Assembly: GCA_944323625.1 (NCBI GenBank)
Contig: CALUTD010000019.1
Coordinates: forward strand, 1 to 47,567
Reading direction: 5' to 3'
Source: Candidatus Gastranaerophilales bacterium
Lineage (GTDB): Bacteria > Cyanobacteriota > Vampirovibrionia > Gastranaerophilales > Gastranaerophilaceae
DNA length: 47,567 nt
The position numbers were made by a program, and so were the translations under genes. Numbering within the stretch: position 1 is the first letter of the stretch; every line of letters starts with the position of its first letter. Of this stretch, positions 37,062 through 46,157 are shown piece after piece. The notes beneath the pieces are model-generated. The model saw only the letters and a program-made list of their open reading frames with translations, was not told where the DNA came from and searched no databases.

Positions 37062-37382
37062 TAACTTAACTTCAATATCTACTCCGGCAGGCAAATCCAT
37101 TCTTGTCAATTCTTCTGTTGTCTGTGCTGTCGGATCATAAATATCTATGATTCTTTTGTGTATTCTCATTTCAAAATGTTCTCTTGACTTTTTGTCAACG
37201 TGAGGTGAACGTAATACACAATATAAACGACGTTTTGTCGGCAATGGAACAGGTCCTGCAACTCTTGCATCTGTTCTCTTTACAACTTCCACAATTTTAC
37301 TTGCGGATAAGTCGATTAATTTATGATCGTATGCTTTCAAACAAACTCTTATTCTTTGCTGCTTGCTTTCGTTCATTTCCAC
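37059..37382 (-). CDS. rpsJ: Ribosomal protein S10
   Basis: Small-subunit protein and NusE antitermination factor. 107 residues with [48 protein letters not shown] and the end [13 protein letters not shown]. First gene of the operon; its TAA stop lies in repeat unit R4. fusA and tuf, which often precede it, are absent from the window. Confidence 0.98.
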   Translation of the reverse strand: MEMNESKQQRIRVCLKAYDHKLIDLSASKIVEVVKRTDARVAGPVPLPTKRRLYCVLRSPHVDKKSREHFEMRIHKRIIDIYDPTAQTTEELTRMDLPAGVDIEVKL

Positions 37383-37437
37383 TTTCCTTTTGTTTTATGG
37401 TTTTGCCATTCACAGTACTTTACTGCTTAGCATACTA

Positions 37438-37466
37438 AATGTATATTAAACATAATCCGTCGTCAA
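37438..37466 (-). promoter_or_regulatory. Probable promoter of the ribosomal protein operon
   Basis: On the minus strand TTGACG (37466-37461) is followed after 17 bases by TACATT (37443-37438), overlapping TATACA (37445-37440). The leader to the rpsJ ATG would be about 50 bases and contains a GGAAAGTGG ribosome site. Confidence 0.55.
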
Positions 37467-37745
37467 CTAATATTTTCATGTTTTTTATTATTTTCTTAAT
37501 ATTTCTTTATTTTTTTGTAAATTTCTTGACATTTCCCAAAAAACTTTATTTTTTGCTTTTTGACTCTATTCATATAGATATTAATTTTAAAAAAACAGCC
37601 TTCCCTTTTTTATTACAAAATATAAAAATAACGAGTAAACCTATTATATATTATATTGTATTTTATTCGTTATAAAATTATCATTGATAATAGCGAAAAT
37701 CGTTTCAATATTACAATTCAAATATATTAATATCAAAGTTAATAC
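37467..37745. other. AT-rich gap between rpsJ promoter and prepilin A promoter
   Basis: With the promoters at each side, this is part of a 415-base gene-free stretch between the divergent rpsJ and prepilin A genes. A 78-codon open frame lies here but is low-complexity (mostly Phe, Ile, Leu, Asn) with no ribosome site. I see no RNA gene. Confidence 0.5.
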
Positions 37746-37774
37746 TTGTAAAAATATGGAATATATGCTAAAAT
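37746..37774 (+). promoter_or_regulatory. Promoter of prepilin gene A
   Basis: TTGTAA (37746-37751), 17 bases, TAAAAT (37769-37774). A strong GAGGAGA ribosome site (37784-37790) and ATG (37798) follow. Having a good promoter and ribosome site in front of an out-of-frame start supports the view that the gene is switchable, not dead. Confidence 0.7.
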
Positions 37775-37797
37775 AAGTTAAACGAGGAGATAAGATT

Positions 37798-38546
37798 ATG
37801 AATAAATCATTAAACCGCTACGGGGGGGGGGTAAAAAGAAGGTAGTTTTTGATAATTATTTTTCTTTTAAAAAACCGTCATTTACTCTTTCAGAAGTTCT
37901 TATTACTCTTGTAATTATAGGAATCATTGCCTCAATAACAGTGCCTGTAATTATGGCGAATCACAAAAAAACTGAAACTGCCGCAAAAATAAAAAAATTT
38001 TATTCAACAATGTCTAATGCCGTTAAACTTGCTGAAATTCAAGAAGGAATACCGGCTTACGATTGGGACTTAACCCCCGTCAATAACCAAGTTTATTATT
38101 TAAACCTAATTACCAATAATATAAACTACACAAAACGCGAAATTTCTGATGACTTAGGTCTTTGTGTTGATGTTTTCTATTTAAGTGACGGGAGTATAAT
38201 GTGTACAGACGGATTGCCAGGCTCTATATTGACTTCTTCAAGTGGTAATGTTCGCGGTTATGAAATCATTTATGATGTAAACGGCGACAAAGGACCCAAT
38301 GAATATGGAAGAGATTGGTTCCACTTTGCTTTAATGGCAAATAAAGAATTTATAAAAGAGCATAATGCTAATGTTTTTGATACTTATCCATGCTATGACG
38401 TAGATATTAATTTTCATAGTTCTAGAGAAGATATTAAAAATGCCTGTGCAAATTCAAGAATTGGGAATACTGAAGATAAATGTTGTGCAAATCTTCTCAA
38501 AATAGACGGATGGAAGTTTAAAGATGACTATCCATTTAAACTATAG
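37798..38546 (+). CDS. Poly-G phase-variable prepilin A (OFF as assembled)
   Basis: From ATG 37798 the frame reads MNKSLNRYGGG and hits TAG at 37843-37845. The prepilin body is in another frame and has no start codon before its hydrophobic segment. With 8 or 11 G instead of 10 the two parts join into a protein of about 249 residues. It would have a leader ending FKKPS, then FTLSEVLITLVIIGIIASITVP with Glu+5, the loop DVNGDKGPNEYGRDWFHF, and the ending GWKFKDDYPFKL. The poly-glycine lies in the leader removed by prepilin peptidase, so the run would act only as a switch. The body is free of stops, so it has not decayed. Confidence 0.8.
37822..37831 (+). repeat. Poly-G run (10) in prepilin A
   Basis: Ten G, 24 bases after the start of the ATG. 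Flank CGCTAC matches that of prepilin C. A run of n = 8 or 11 restores the frame. Confidence 0.9.
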
Positions 38547-38604
38547 TACAGCGAAAGTTCTTTATAATTATTATATGGCTAGTATTGCTTGTTTAGTCGA
38601 TTAA

Positions 38605-38841
38605 ACGAAATTATTAATCTCAATAACAAGCAACCAAAAAATAGCATTAGCTAGTTTTTTGTTTAATCTTGGACCAAATATACTAAGTGGTTCAGAATTA
38701 CTTAAAAAACTTAATGCCGGAGATTACAAAGGAGCTGCCGATACATTTGATAGATATATAACACAAAAAGGTAAGGTATTAAAAGGACTAGTTAATAGAA
38801 GAAAAAGAGAAAAAGAATTGTTTTTAACTCCTGATGACTAA
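38605..38841 (+). pseudogene. Remnant of a phage-type GH24 lysozyme (endolysin)
   Basis: The frame from 38605 reads ...SNQKIALASFLFNLGPN, then LLKKLNAGDYKGAADTFDRY and GKVLKGLVNRRKREKELFL. This is the C-terminal half of T4/P22-type lysozymes (usually about 150-165 residues). The N-terminal half with the catalytic Glu-Asp-Thr is absent: a stop (TAA at 38602-38604) precedes it and nothing recognisable lies upstream. It is therefore inactive, probably a prophage scar beside prepilin A. No other phage genes are nearby. Confidence 0.8.
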
Positions 38842-39302
38842 TTGTCATCAGGAATATCAATATAACAACCTAATTCACCATTGGTATAAGTATCGGTTGG
38901 ATCACAACCTTCTCGCGGTTCAATATGTTTTGCAGCTATAATTATTTTAATTTCTAGTGTACTATATGCAGTATCATCATTTAAGGGTTCACCATTATCC
39001 TTATAAAGAACTTTACCTTTATATTCTACATTCCCATCTTTATTAATATTAATTTTATCAAAACGATTTGGATCATCATCGTATAAGTAAAAATCAATAG
39101 GTCTTATATTAATAAGATTAACCGTTTTATTTAAAGTATTATTTATTTTTTCAAGTTGATTAATCTTTTCTTTTAAATCAATTTTTTCAATTTCCGAATT
39201 TAAAAACTTTTTATCATCAATAAATTTTTTAACAAAGAAACCTGATGCAAATGATGCGAGCAATAAAAATATGAAAATTAATATAATAATAAGTTTTTTC
39301 AT
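38838..39302 (-). CDS. Membrane-anchored coiled-coil protein of unknown function
   Basis: A 154-residue protein from ATG 39302 (MKKLIIILIFIFLLLASFASGFFV). One N-terminal membrane helix is followed by a short coiled coil (about 30-60, EIEKIDLKEKINQLEKINNTLNKTV) and a small C-terminal domain with two or more cysteines (GCDPTDTYTNGELGCYIDIP). The frame could extend to 39344 but that adds an unlikely hydrophobic start. It converges on the endolysin remnant, overlapping it by four bases. Family unknown; exposed on the outer face of the inner membrane if the topology is as usual. Confidence 0.55.
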   Translation of the reverse strand: MKKLIIILIFIFLLLASFASGFFVKKFIDDKKFLNSEIEKIDLKEKINQLEKINNTLNKTVNLINIRPIDFYLYDDDPNRFDKININKDGNVEYKGKVLYKDNGEPLNDDTAYSTLEIKIIIAAKHIEPREGCDPTDTYTNGELGCYIDIPDDN

Positions 39303-39358
39303 AGCAATAATTATAATAATTTGTAAATTAAAATTCAATAGCAATAAGGTTAATAAAA

Positions 39359-39565
39359 GTGTCCGAACGAAAAGTTACTCACACCCTTCGGGCTGGGGCA
39401 CTTTGTGCCACGGCGCCCTACACAAAAACGCTTCTTGGATTTCCCTCTCGGCTCAATCTTGTATCTCCGCTTTCAGAAACCTTACGGTTTCTTGCGCTTC
39501 GACCGATTTTCGCCTCTTCGGGCTCGCACGCTTCCGCGTGACTCCGCCCTACGGGAAATCCGCTA
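39359..39565 (-). repeat. Structured repeat cluster R5
   Basis: One complete unit (39434-39563) with outer arms GGATTTCCC (39437-39445) and GGGAAATCC (39553-39561), and an inner AAACC-TTAC-GGTTT hairpin. Before it lies a truncated unit (39359-39433) with the GGGGCAC-TTT-GTGCC hairpin, which also occurs in R1 (94-110). On the coding strand the cluster begins with the stop codon TAG of the gene at 39563. Confidence 0.85.
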
Positions 39566-39988
39566 TATCATTGTTTTTCTGATGTGGTTTTTACTGTTTT
39601 CTATATCTTTTATTCGTCTTTCCACTGTCTTTATTTGTTTTGCCAAGACTTTTCTTTGTTCTTTTATCAACTGATATTGTGTATCTACTTCCTGATATTT
39701 TGCCTTATAGTCTAATAATTCATTTCTTATGTTTACTTGTGCACTGTCAAGCTCAAACAGAGCATTATTAAAATTCTCGGATTGACCCGATACCGCGTCT
39801 TGCGCTAATCTGGTACTCGCCTGTATATTATTGTTTATTTCATTATTTGACGGCAATTTTACCGAGCCTATTTTATTCACCTGTTCATCAACTTTATATT
39901 CCGTTGGATCATAAACCATGCCGGCAGCATAAACACAATTACATGCGCTAAATACCAATAAATTTAGTATAATAAATAGTTTCTTCAT
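39563..39988 (-). CDS. Exported coiled-coil protein of unknown function
   Basis: A 141-residue protein with a signal peptide (about 1-21, ending VYA; the cysteines at 16 and 18 could instead suggest a lipoprotein, but no proper lipobox is seen). The mature part is helical, with a coiled coil over the last 60 residues (LDYKAKYQEVDTQYQLIKEQRKVLAKQIKTVERRI). The GMVYDPTEYKVDEQV start faintly recalls VirB5/TrbJ-like proteins, but this is too weak for a call. Its TAG stop is inside repeat cluster R5. Confidence 0.65.
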   Translation of the reverse strand: MKKLFIILNLLVFSACNCVYAAGMVYDPTEYKVDEQVNKIGSVKLPSNNEINNNIQASTRLAQDAVSGQSENFNNALFELDSAQVNIRNELLDYKAKYQEVDTQYQLIKEQRKVLAKQIKTVERRIKDIENSKNHIRKTMI

Positions 39989-40090
39989 TCCTTAATCTCC
40001 ATACTCATATTGTTATTAAATCATTTTTATTCTTTTTTTGAATCATATATTTAATTGATAATTTCTTTTAAGAGTTTTAAAATTAATAAT

Positions 40091-43000
40091 ATGCAGGAAT
40101 TTATAAAAAACATTAAATTCGAATTTACAGAAAAAATTACGGCTCTTGTAAACAAACGCTGCTCATTTGCCGTAAGCGGAATTACAAATTGTTCCAAGCT
40201 ATTAATTTTAGCAAAGCTTTTAGCTTCAAATAAACAAAAATTGATTTTTATTGTTGAAACAGAACAAACTGCACTTAAATTCCAAAATGATTTAAATAAA
40301 CTTCTAAAAAAAGAGTCTGTTATTTTTCCTTATCAGGACGGTTCAATTTATGATACAAACTCTAAAAATCTTTATAAATATGCAAAACAGGTTCAAATCT
40401 TAAACCTTCAAAACAATCTTGACATTATTATTGTTCCCCAAAAAGCTTTATTTGAAAATTTTGCTTCTTTTGAATTTTTCAATAAAAACAATATCACAAT
40501 CAGAATTAATGAAGATATTGACGTTGAAAATTTTGCCAAAAAGCTTATTGAAATGGGCTATAAAAGAAAAACTCTTGTTGCCGATATAGGTGAATTTAGT
40601 ATAAGAGGCGGCATTATAGATGTATTCCCCTTGAATGACAACCCTTTTAGACTCGAATTATGGGGTGATACAGTTACAGATATAAGGATTTTTGATAACT
40701 CAACACAAAAAAGTATATCAAAAGTAAAAGAAGCTGTTATACAGCCAATATACAAATTCATTTTAAATGACAATTCTTACAAAAAAATTGATAATCTTAT
40801 TGATAAGGATAATGAAAACCAACTTGAATTAATTGAAAATCTTAAATCCAAAACTTATTTTGAAGGTATTGAATATTATGAATCCTGTTTTAATCCCGAT
40901 TTAAAAACCTTTATACAACTTGTTTCTAAAGATTTCATTATTATTTTTGATGATTATACTCAATTTAAATCACGTTATGAACAAACTCATGAAAACCTTA
41001 TAAAACAATACGAAGAAAACATAAATACCAAATTAACTCTACCTCTAGAAAATAAAAATAATTTAGACCTTAAAGATTTTATTACTTCTGTAAGTGATTT
41101 TGAGAAAATATATTTTGATAACTTTATTTCTGATGATTTTAATATCAATATTGAGCTTACAACCGAATTAATTCCTTATTTTGCATCAGGAATTGAAGAT
41201 ATTGCAAAATTTATCTCGGATAAATTAAAACAAAATTATAAAATTATAACTGCAACCGATTATAAAAACAGAGTTGAAGAAATATTTAAAGAGTATGAAA
41301 TTCCTTACAGTTATAACTCAACTGCACAAGGCAGTGTATATATAACGGATAATATAGCTTTAGCAGGCAGTATAATAGAAGATTGCAAACTTATTATAAT
41401 TACCGATAAGGAATTTTTCAATAAACGTTCAAAAGATATAACCGGTATAAGGTATAATTATCGGCGTGAAAATTTGGATTTTATAGAAACACTTAACGAT
41501 ATAAAGGAAGGTGACTATATTGTTCATATGGTTCACGGTATAGGTATTTTTAAAGGTTTGTCAAAGCAAATTATAGATAATGAAGAAAAAGATTATTTAA
41601 CCCTTGAATATGCGCGCGGAGATAAACTTCATATACCTGCGGAACAAATAAATATGCTTTCAAGGTACAGAGGCTCAGGCAGTGTATTACCGCCATTATC
41701 AAAGATGGGCGGTAATGATTGGACAAACACAAAAAACAAAGTTAAAAAAGCTGTTGAAGATGTTGCTCAAGACCTTATTAACCTTTATGCATTAAGAAAA
41801 TTATCTAAAGGGTTTGCATTTGAACCCGATACCGTTTGGCAATATGAAATGGAAGATGCTTTCGGTTACACGGAAACTCCCGACCAAATGAAAGCTATTG
41901 CCCAAACAAAAGAGGATATGGAATCTGATAAACCTATGGATAGGCTAATTTGTGGAGATGTAGGTTTTGGAAAAACAGAAGTCGCAATAAGAGCAATATT
42001 TAAATCCGTAATGTCATCAAAGCAAGCCGCTATTGTTGTACCTACCACAATTTTGGCATTGCAGCATTATCAAACCATATCTGAAAGATTTAAACCCTTT
42101 CCTGTTAAAGTTGAACTTCTTTCAAGGTTTAAAAGTAATAAAGAACAAAAAGAGGTTATCAGGAAATTAATACTAGGTGAAATTGATGTTGTAGTGGGCA
42201 CTCATAGACTTCTTCAGGATGATATTCAATTTAAAGATTTAGGTTTGCTCGTTATAGATGAAGAACATAAATTTGGTGTTGCGCATAAAGAAAAACTCAA
42301 ACGTCTTAAGAAAAATATTGATATTCTTACAATGTCAGCTACACCCATTCCGAGAACACTTTACATGTCTTTATCAGGCATAAAAGACATGAGTATTATA
42401 AACACTCCGCCTACGAACAGACTCCCGATAAAAACGTTTGTGTGCGAGTTTAAAGAATCCGTTATTAAAAATGCAATTAACTATGAAATTGAAAGAGACG
42501 GACAGGTATTCTACCTTTATAACAGAGTAGAAAGTATATATGAATTTGCACAACAATTAAAAGACTTGATGCCAAATATCAGGTTGGCAGTCGCTCATGG
42601 ACAAATGGATAAAAATTTACTCGAAAAAATAATGACAGACTTCCTCAATAAAGAATATGATGTCCTTTTGTGCACAACTATTATTGAATCAGGCCTTGAT
42701 ATACCGAATGCTAATACAATAATAATACATGATTCAAATAAATTCGGACTCGCCCAGCTCTATCAAATAAGAGGACGAGTCGGAAGAACAGATAGACAGG
42801 CTTTTTGCTATTGTTTGTATAAAAAACCTCAAAATCTTACCCAAGATGCAATTAAAAGACTTCAATATATTAAAGAATTTACAACTTTAGGGAGCGGGTA
42901 TCAAATTGCAATGAGGGATATAGAAATAAGAGGAGTCGGAAATGTTTTAGGCACTAAGCAGCACGGACAAATGGTAAATGTCGGTTTCGATACATACTGT

Positions 43001-43549
43001 CAGCTGCTCGAAAACGCCATACAAGAAATTCAAGAAGGCAAAGCCGTTGAATATAAACCTGCAATAGTAGATATAAACGTTACTGCATACATTCCCGACG
43101 ACTGGGCAGGCTCTAAAGAACAAAAAATGATTGAATATAAAAGACTTGCCGATGTTAAATCCGAAACAGAATTGAATGCCATTCAATCCGAATGGAAAGA
43201 CAGATTCTCAAAAATGTCGGAGCCTGTAGAAAATCTGATTAAACTTGTAAATTTAAGACTTCTTGCAACAAATGCAGGTATAACATTAATTCGGGAAGTT
43301 GATTCCTCAATTCGTATTTATACAAATCTTTCAAAAGGCGAATGGAACATAATATGCGCAAAAGGAGATAAAAATATTACGAAATATATAAAATATACAA
43401 TAGCCCCAAACAGTTGCCGGGACGGTAATAGTATATTAATATTGAATAAAGCATATTTAAATTTTGAAGAAGTATTTAACATTCTTTCAAATTTATTCTA
43501 TTATATTATTAAAATAGGTAACGATTATAATATAATTAATAAAGGTTAG
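40091..43549 (+). CDS. mfd: Transcription-repair coupling factor Mfd
   Basis: DNA translocase that removes stalled RNA polymerase and recruits UvrA. About 1152 residues from ATG 40091; a TTG at 40055 would add 12. Regions in order: UvrB-like N-terminus, RNA-polymerase-interacting domain (GDYIVHMVHGIGIFKGL), helicase core with Walker A GDVGFGKTEV (about 622) and DEEHKFGV, TRG motif near GLDIPNANTII, and the C-terminal TRCF domain. A promoter is not obvious in the short gap from the divergent gene. Confidence 0.96.
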   Translation: MQEFIKNIKFEFTEKITALVNKRCSFAVSGITNCSKLLILAKLLASNKQKLIFIVETEQTALKFQNDLNKLLKKESVIFPYQDGSIYDTNSKNLYKYAKQVQILNLQNNLDIIIVPQKALFENFASFEFFNKNNITIRINEDIDVENFAKKLIEMGYKRKTLVADIGEFSIRGGIIDVFPLNDNPFRLELWGDTVTDIRIFDNSTQKSISKVKEAVIQPIYKFILNDNSYKKIDNLIDKDNENQLELIENLKSKTYFEGIEYYESCFNPDLKTFIQLVSKDFIIIFDDYTQFKSRYEQTHENLIKQYEENINTKLTLPLENKNNLDLKDFITSVSDFEKIYFDNFISDDFNINIELTTELIPYFASGIEDIAKFISDKLKQNYKIITATDYKNRVEEIFKEYEIPYSYNSTAQGSVYITDNIALAGSIIEDCKLIIITDKEFFNKRSKDITGIRYNYRRENLDFIETLNDIKEGDYIVHMVHGIGIFKGLSKQIIDNEEKDYLTLEYARGDKLHIPAEQINMLSRYRGSGSVLPPLSKMGGNDWTNTKNKVKKAVEDVAQDLINLYALRKLSKGFAFEPDTVWQYEMEDAFGYTETPDQMKAIAQTKEDMESDKPMDRLICGDVGFGKTEVAIRAIFKSVMSSKQAAIVVPTTILALQHYQTISERFKPFPVKVELLSRFKSNKEQKEVIRKLILGEIDVVVGTHRLLQDDIQFKDLGLLVIDEEHKFGVAHKEKLKRLKKNIDILTMSATPIPRTLYMSLSGIKDMSIINTPPTNRLPIKTFVCEFKESVIKNAINYEIERDGQVFYLYNRVESIYEFAQQLKDLMPNIRLAVAHGQMDKNLLEKIMTDFLNKEYDVLLCTTIIESGLDIPNANTIIIHDSNKFGLAQLYQIRGRVGRTDRQAFCYCLYKKPQNLTQDAIKRLQYIKEFTTLGSGYQIAMRDIEIRGVGNVLGTKQHGQMVNVGFDTYCQLLENAIQEIQEGKAVEYKPAIVDINVTAYIPDDWAGSKEQKMIEYKRLADVKSETELNAIQSEWKDRFSKMSEPVENLIKLVNLRLLATNAGITLIREVDSSIRIYTNLSKGEWNIICAKGDKNITKYIKYTIAPNSCRDGNSILILNKAYLNFEEVFNILSNLFYYIIKIGNDYNIINKG

Positions 43550-43563
43550 TAAAGGAGAAAAAA

Positions 43564-44709
43564 ATGAATAAGTTAAAAGTAGCCTTGTTTTCGTTTTTAG
43601 CTATCTTTGTTTTTACCGGATGTTCAATCCATAAAAATGCCGAAGATATCATAAAAATTAATGATACGGTTATTACAAAAACAGAATTCAATAAAGCTTA
43701 TGATACGGTAGCTTCAAACAATATGTTTACTCAAATGGGAATAGATTTAAAATCTGACCCGAACAATGTCTTTGCTCTTATGATGAAAGAAAAAGTTGTT
43801 TCTGAACTTGTTGTTAAAGCTTTGTTAAACGATGAAATGGATAAAAGAAAAATTTCCGCAACAAAAGAAGAAATTGAAAACGCAGAAAAAGATATTGTTT
43901 CAAAATTCGGCTCTAAAGAACAGTTTAACCAAATTTTGAAAACTAACGGTGTAACTTACGAACAATTTAAAAAAGATTTAGAAGACGAAATTAAACTCAA
44001 AAAGTTTGTCGATTCAATCGCAATGGTTTCTGTCGGTGAAAAAGAAGCTAAAAAATACTATGATGAAAATATTGACAAATTTAAATATCCTAAAAGAGTC
44101 AGAGCTTCTCATATCTTGATTGCTGCAAATCCTGAACAAATAAAAGCTAAATTAAAAGAACAAAATAAAGAAATAACAGATGAAGATCTTGAATCAAAAA
44201 CAAATGAACAAATGGAATTGGCAAAAAAGACAGCTCAATCACTCCAGGCAAAAGTAAAAGCAGCTCCGTCTACCTTTGCTAAAGTTGCAAAAGAAAATTC
44301 TCAAGATGCAGCAACTGCAATAAGAGGCGGTGATTTAGGCTTCTTTGCAAAAGATGAAATGGTTGAAGCATTCGCTAATAAAGCTTTTTCTATGAAACCT
44401 AATACTATATCGGAAGTTATCCAAACTCCTTACGGTTATCATATCATCCTTGTTACTGACAGATCTGAAGCAGGACAGCTATCTTTCGAAGAAAGTAAAA
44501 AAGATATTATAAGCTACCTTGAAAGTCAGGATAAAGTTGATATCTTAAAAAATAAAATTGAAGCTCTAAGAAAAGAAGCTAAAATTGAATATTTGGATGA
44601 AAACTATAATCCTGAAAATATTCAAAAACAAATAAAAGAAGCTTCATCTGATAATCCTGAACTGCAAAAGGCAATTAGCCCCGAAACTCCGGCAGTTGAA
44701 AATAAATAA
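43564..44709 (+). CDS. PpiC-type peptidyl-prolyl isomerase lipoprotein (SurA/PrsA-like)
   Basis: Folding helper for exported proteins. 381 residues: a lipoprotein signal with FVFTGCS (Cys at 20), a SurA_N-like helical domain (about 30-165), one parvulin domain (about 178-305; RASHILI, GGDLGFFAKDEMVEAF and TPYGYHIILV), and a charged tail. A single parvulin domain plus lipid anchor makes it PrsA-like. It lies 14 bases after mfd with an AAAGGAGAAA ribosome site, so it is likely co-transcribed, and it ends in a clear terminator. Confidence 0.9.
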   Translation: MNKLKVALFSFLAIFVFTGCSIHKNAEDIIKINDTVITKTEFNKAYDTVASNNMFTQMGIDLKSDPNNVFALMMKEKVVSELVVKALLNDEMDKRKISATKEEIENAEKDIVSKFGSKEQFNQILKTNGVTYEQFKKDLEDEIKLKKFVDSIAMVSVGEKEAKKYYDENIDKFKYPKRVRASHILIAANPEQIKAKLKEQNKEITDEDLESKTNEQMELAKKTAQSLQAKVKAAPSTFAKVAKENSQDAATAIRGGDLGFFAKDEMVEAFANKAFSMKPNTISEVIQTPYGYHIILVTDRSEAGQLSFEESKKDIISYLESQDKVDILKNKIEALRKEAKIEYLDENYNPENIQKQIKEASSDNPELQKAISPETPAVENK

Positions 44710-44721
44710 TAAATTAATATT

Positions 44722-44751
44722 AAACGAGGCAAATTACTGCCTCGTTTTTTC
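44722..44751 (+). terminator. Rho-independent terminator after the PpiC gene
   Basis: AAACGAGGCA pairs perfectly with TGCCTCGTTT around a six-base loop, followed by more T. Confidence 0.92.
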
Positions 44752-44766
44752 TAAGGAAATTTTAAA

Positions 44767-45231
44767 ATGCTAATAAATAAAAATGAATTACAAGACTTAT
44801 TAAAAAAACTAAGAAATGAACATAAAACAATTGTTACAACAAACGGTTGTTTTGATATTCTTCATGTCGGACATGTAAGATATTTACAAAAAGCAAAAAG
44901 CTTCGGAGATATTCTTATTGTGGCCCTAAACTCTGATAAATCAGTTAAAAGTATAAAAGGCGAATCAAGACCAATAAACAATGAAAATGACCGCGCCGAA
45001 GTTTTAAGTGCACTAAGAAGTGTTGATTACGTAGTATTATTTGATGAAGATTCACCTATAAATCTTCTTTTGGAAATAAAACCCGATGTTCACACAAAAG
45101 GTGCAGATTATACAATTGAAACTCTGCCGGAAGCAAAAGGGATTATGGCTTCAGGTGGCAGAATCGAATTTATCTCTTTTGTTGAAGGTAAATCCACTAC
45201 GTCAATTATAAATAAATTGAAAAATAATTAA
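44767..45231 (+). CDS. rfaE2: D-glycero-beta-D-manno-heptose 1-phosphate adenylyltransferase
   Basis: Makes ADP-heptose precursor for the lipopolysaccharide core. 154 residues, the stand-alone adenylyltransferase half of HldE. Nucleotidyltransferase motifs: TNGCFDILHVGHVRYLQ (with HxGH) and a late GKSTTSII signature. KGESRPIN and HTKGADY segments also match. The kinase half is not in the window. Its presence supports a Gram-negative-type envelope. Confidence 0.92.
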   Translation: MLINKNELQDLLKKLRNEHKTIVTTNGCFDILHVGHVRYLQKAKSFGDILIVALNSDKSVKSIKGESRPINNENDRAEVLSALRSVDYVVLFDEDSPINLLLEIKPDVHTKGADYTIETLPEAKGIMASGGRIEFISFVEGKSTTSIINKLKNN

Positions 45232-45317
45232 TATCCTAAAATAATTTTTTACATTTATTTTCGACTAAAGAGATCCGGCTATTTAATGTTTGATATAATC
45301 AAACTTATTTTTAAGAC

Positions 45318-45346
45318 TTGATACAAATAAGAAATATTATTATAAT
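45318..45346 (+). promoter_or_regulatory. Promoter of prepilin gene B
   Basis: TTGATA (45318-45323), exactly 17 bases, TATAAT (45341-45346); the best sigma-70 match of the three poly-G genes. AGGAGA (45365-45370) and ATG (45377) follow. Confidence 0.8.
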
Positions 45347-45376
45347 ATAATAAATAAACGATATAGGAGATTAAAA

Positions 45377-46095
45377 ATGACAATCAGACACAAATTCACC
45401 ACGGGGGGGGGGTATTTAAAAATAAAAAATACTTTACTTTAGCAGAAATATTGAATACTCTTGTTGTTATAGGTATTATTGCAGCAATTACTGTGCCAGT
45501 AATTATGACAAAGCACAAAAAAACTGAATATTCGACAAAATTAAAAAAATTTTATTCTACTATGTCCAATGCAATCAAATTGGCAGAAATAGAGCAAGGT
45601 TCCCCTTCTTACGAATGGGATTATTCAGAAGAAACCGATGTATTTAAAAATTATCTTTTAAAATACTTAAATTGTGAACAAAAAAATATAAACGTTTGTG
45701 CATTGGGAAACGATGAATATTTTACAGATGATTCGAACTTTGGAGATTGTTACACACAAAAAGCCTGCTTTTTTAATGACGGAGTATTTTTTACATACCA
45801 TACTTATGAAAATAAAAATATGGAATTTTCAGTTATATTGACAGGTTTAAATAAAAGAAGTACATACGGTAAAGATATATATGCTTTTGATATAGGCCGT
45901 TCAATTAATATTTATAATCTTGATAATCCTGACGAAATGTATAATATGATATGTGAAGGATTACAACCAAGAGGAGTTGATCCTTGTATAAAAGATAATA
46001 ACCCGCTTGAAATATGCAAAGGCGAACAATCCTATTGTACCCCGGTAATATTTAATAATGGTTTTGATTTCAATAATTATCCATACAGAATTTAA
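45377..46095 (+). CDS. Poly-G phase-variable prepilin B (OFF as assembled)
   Basis: From ATG 45377 the frame reads MTIRHKFTTGGGYLKIKNTLL and stops at TAG 45440-45442. In the other frame the gene reads GVFKNKKYFTLAEILNTLVVIGIIAAITVP and on to 46095 without a stop. With 8 or 11 G the parts join into a protein of about 239 residues, with a leader of about 19 residues, Phe+1 and Glu+5. The body has paired cysteines and ends GFDFNNYPYRI. The leader differs from A and C (MTIRHKF against MNKS), so the shared feature is the run itself. Confidence 0.8.
45403..45412 (+). repeat. Poly-G run (10) in prepilin B
   Basis: Ten G, 26 bases after the start of the ATG, flanked by CACCAC and TATTT. A run of n = 8 or 11 restores the frame. 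Confidence 0.9.
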
Positions 46096-46106
46096 AAAAT
46101 ATAGTC

Positions 46107-46135
46107 TTGTTAAAATATAAGTTATATTATAATAT
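46107..46135 (+). promoter_or_regulatory. Promoter of prepilin gene C
   Basis: TTGTTA (46107-46112) and TAATAT (46130-46135), 17 bases apart; TATAAT also occurs at 46128. AAGGAGA (46144-46150) and ATG (46158) follow. Confidence 0.6.
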
Positions 46136-46157
46136 AAATAAAAAAGGAGATATTATT

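Noticed and set aside
37439-37675. 78-codon hydrophobic open frame upstream of prepilin A
   Set aside because: Low-complexity AT-rich sequence over the rpsJ promoter, with no ribosome site or family pattern.
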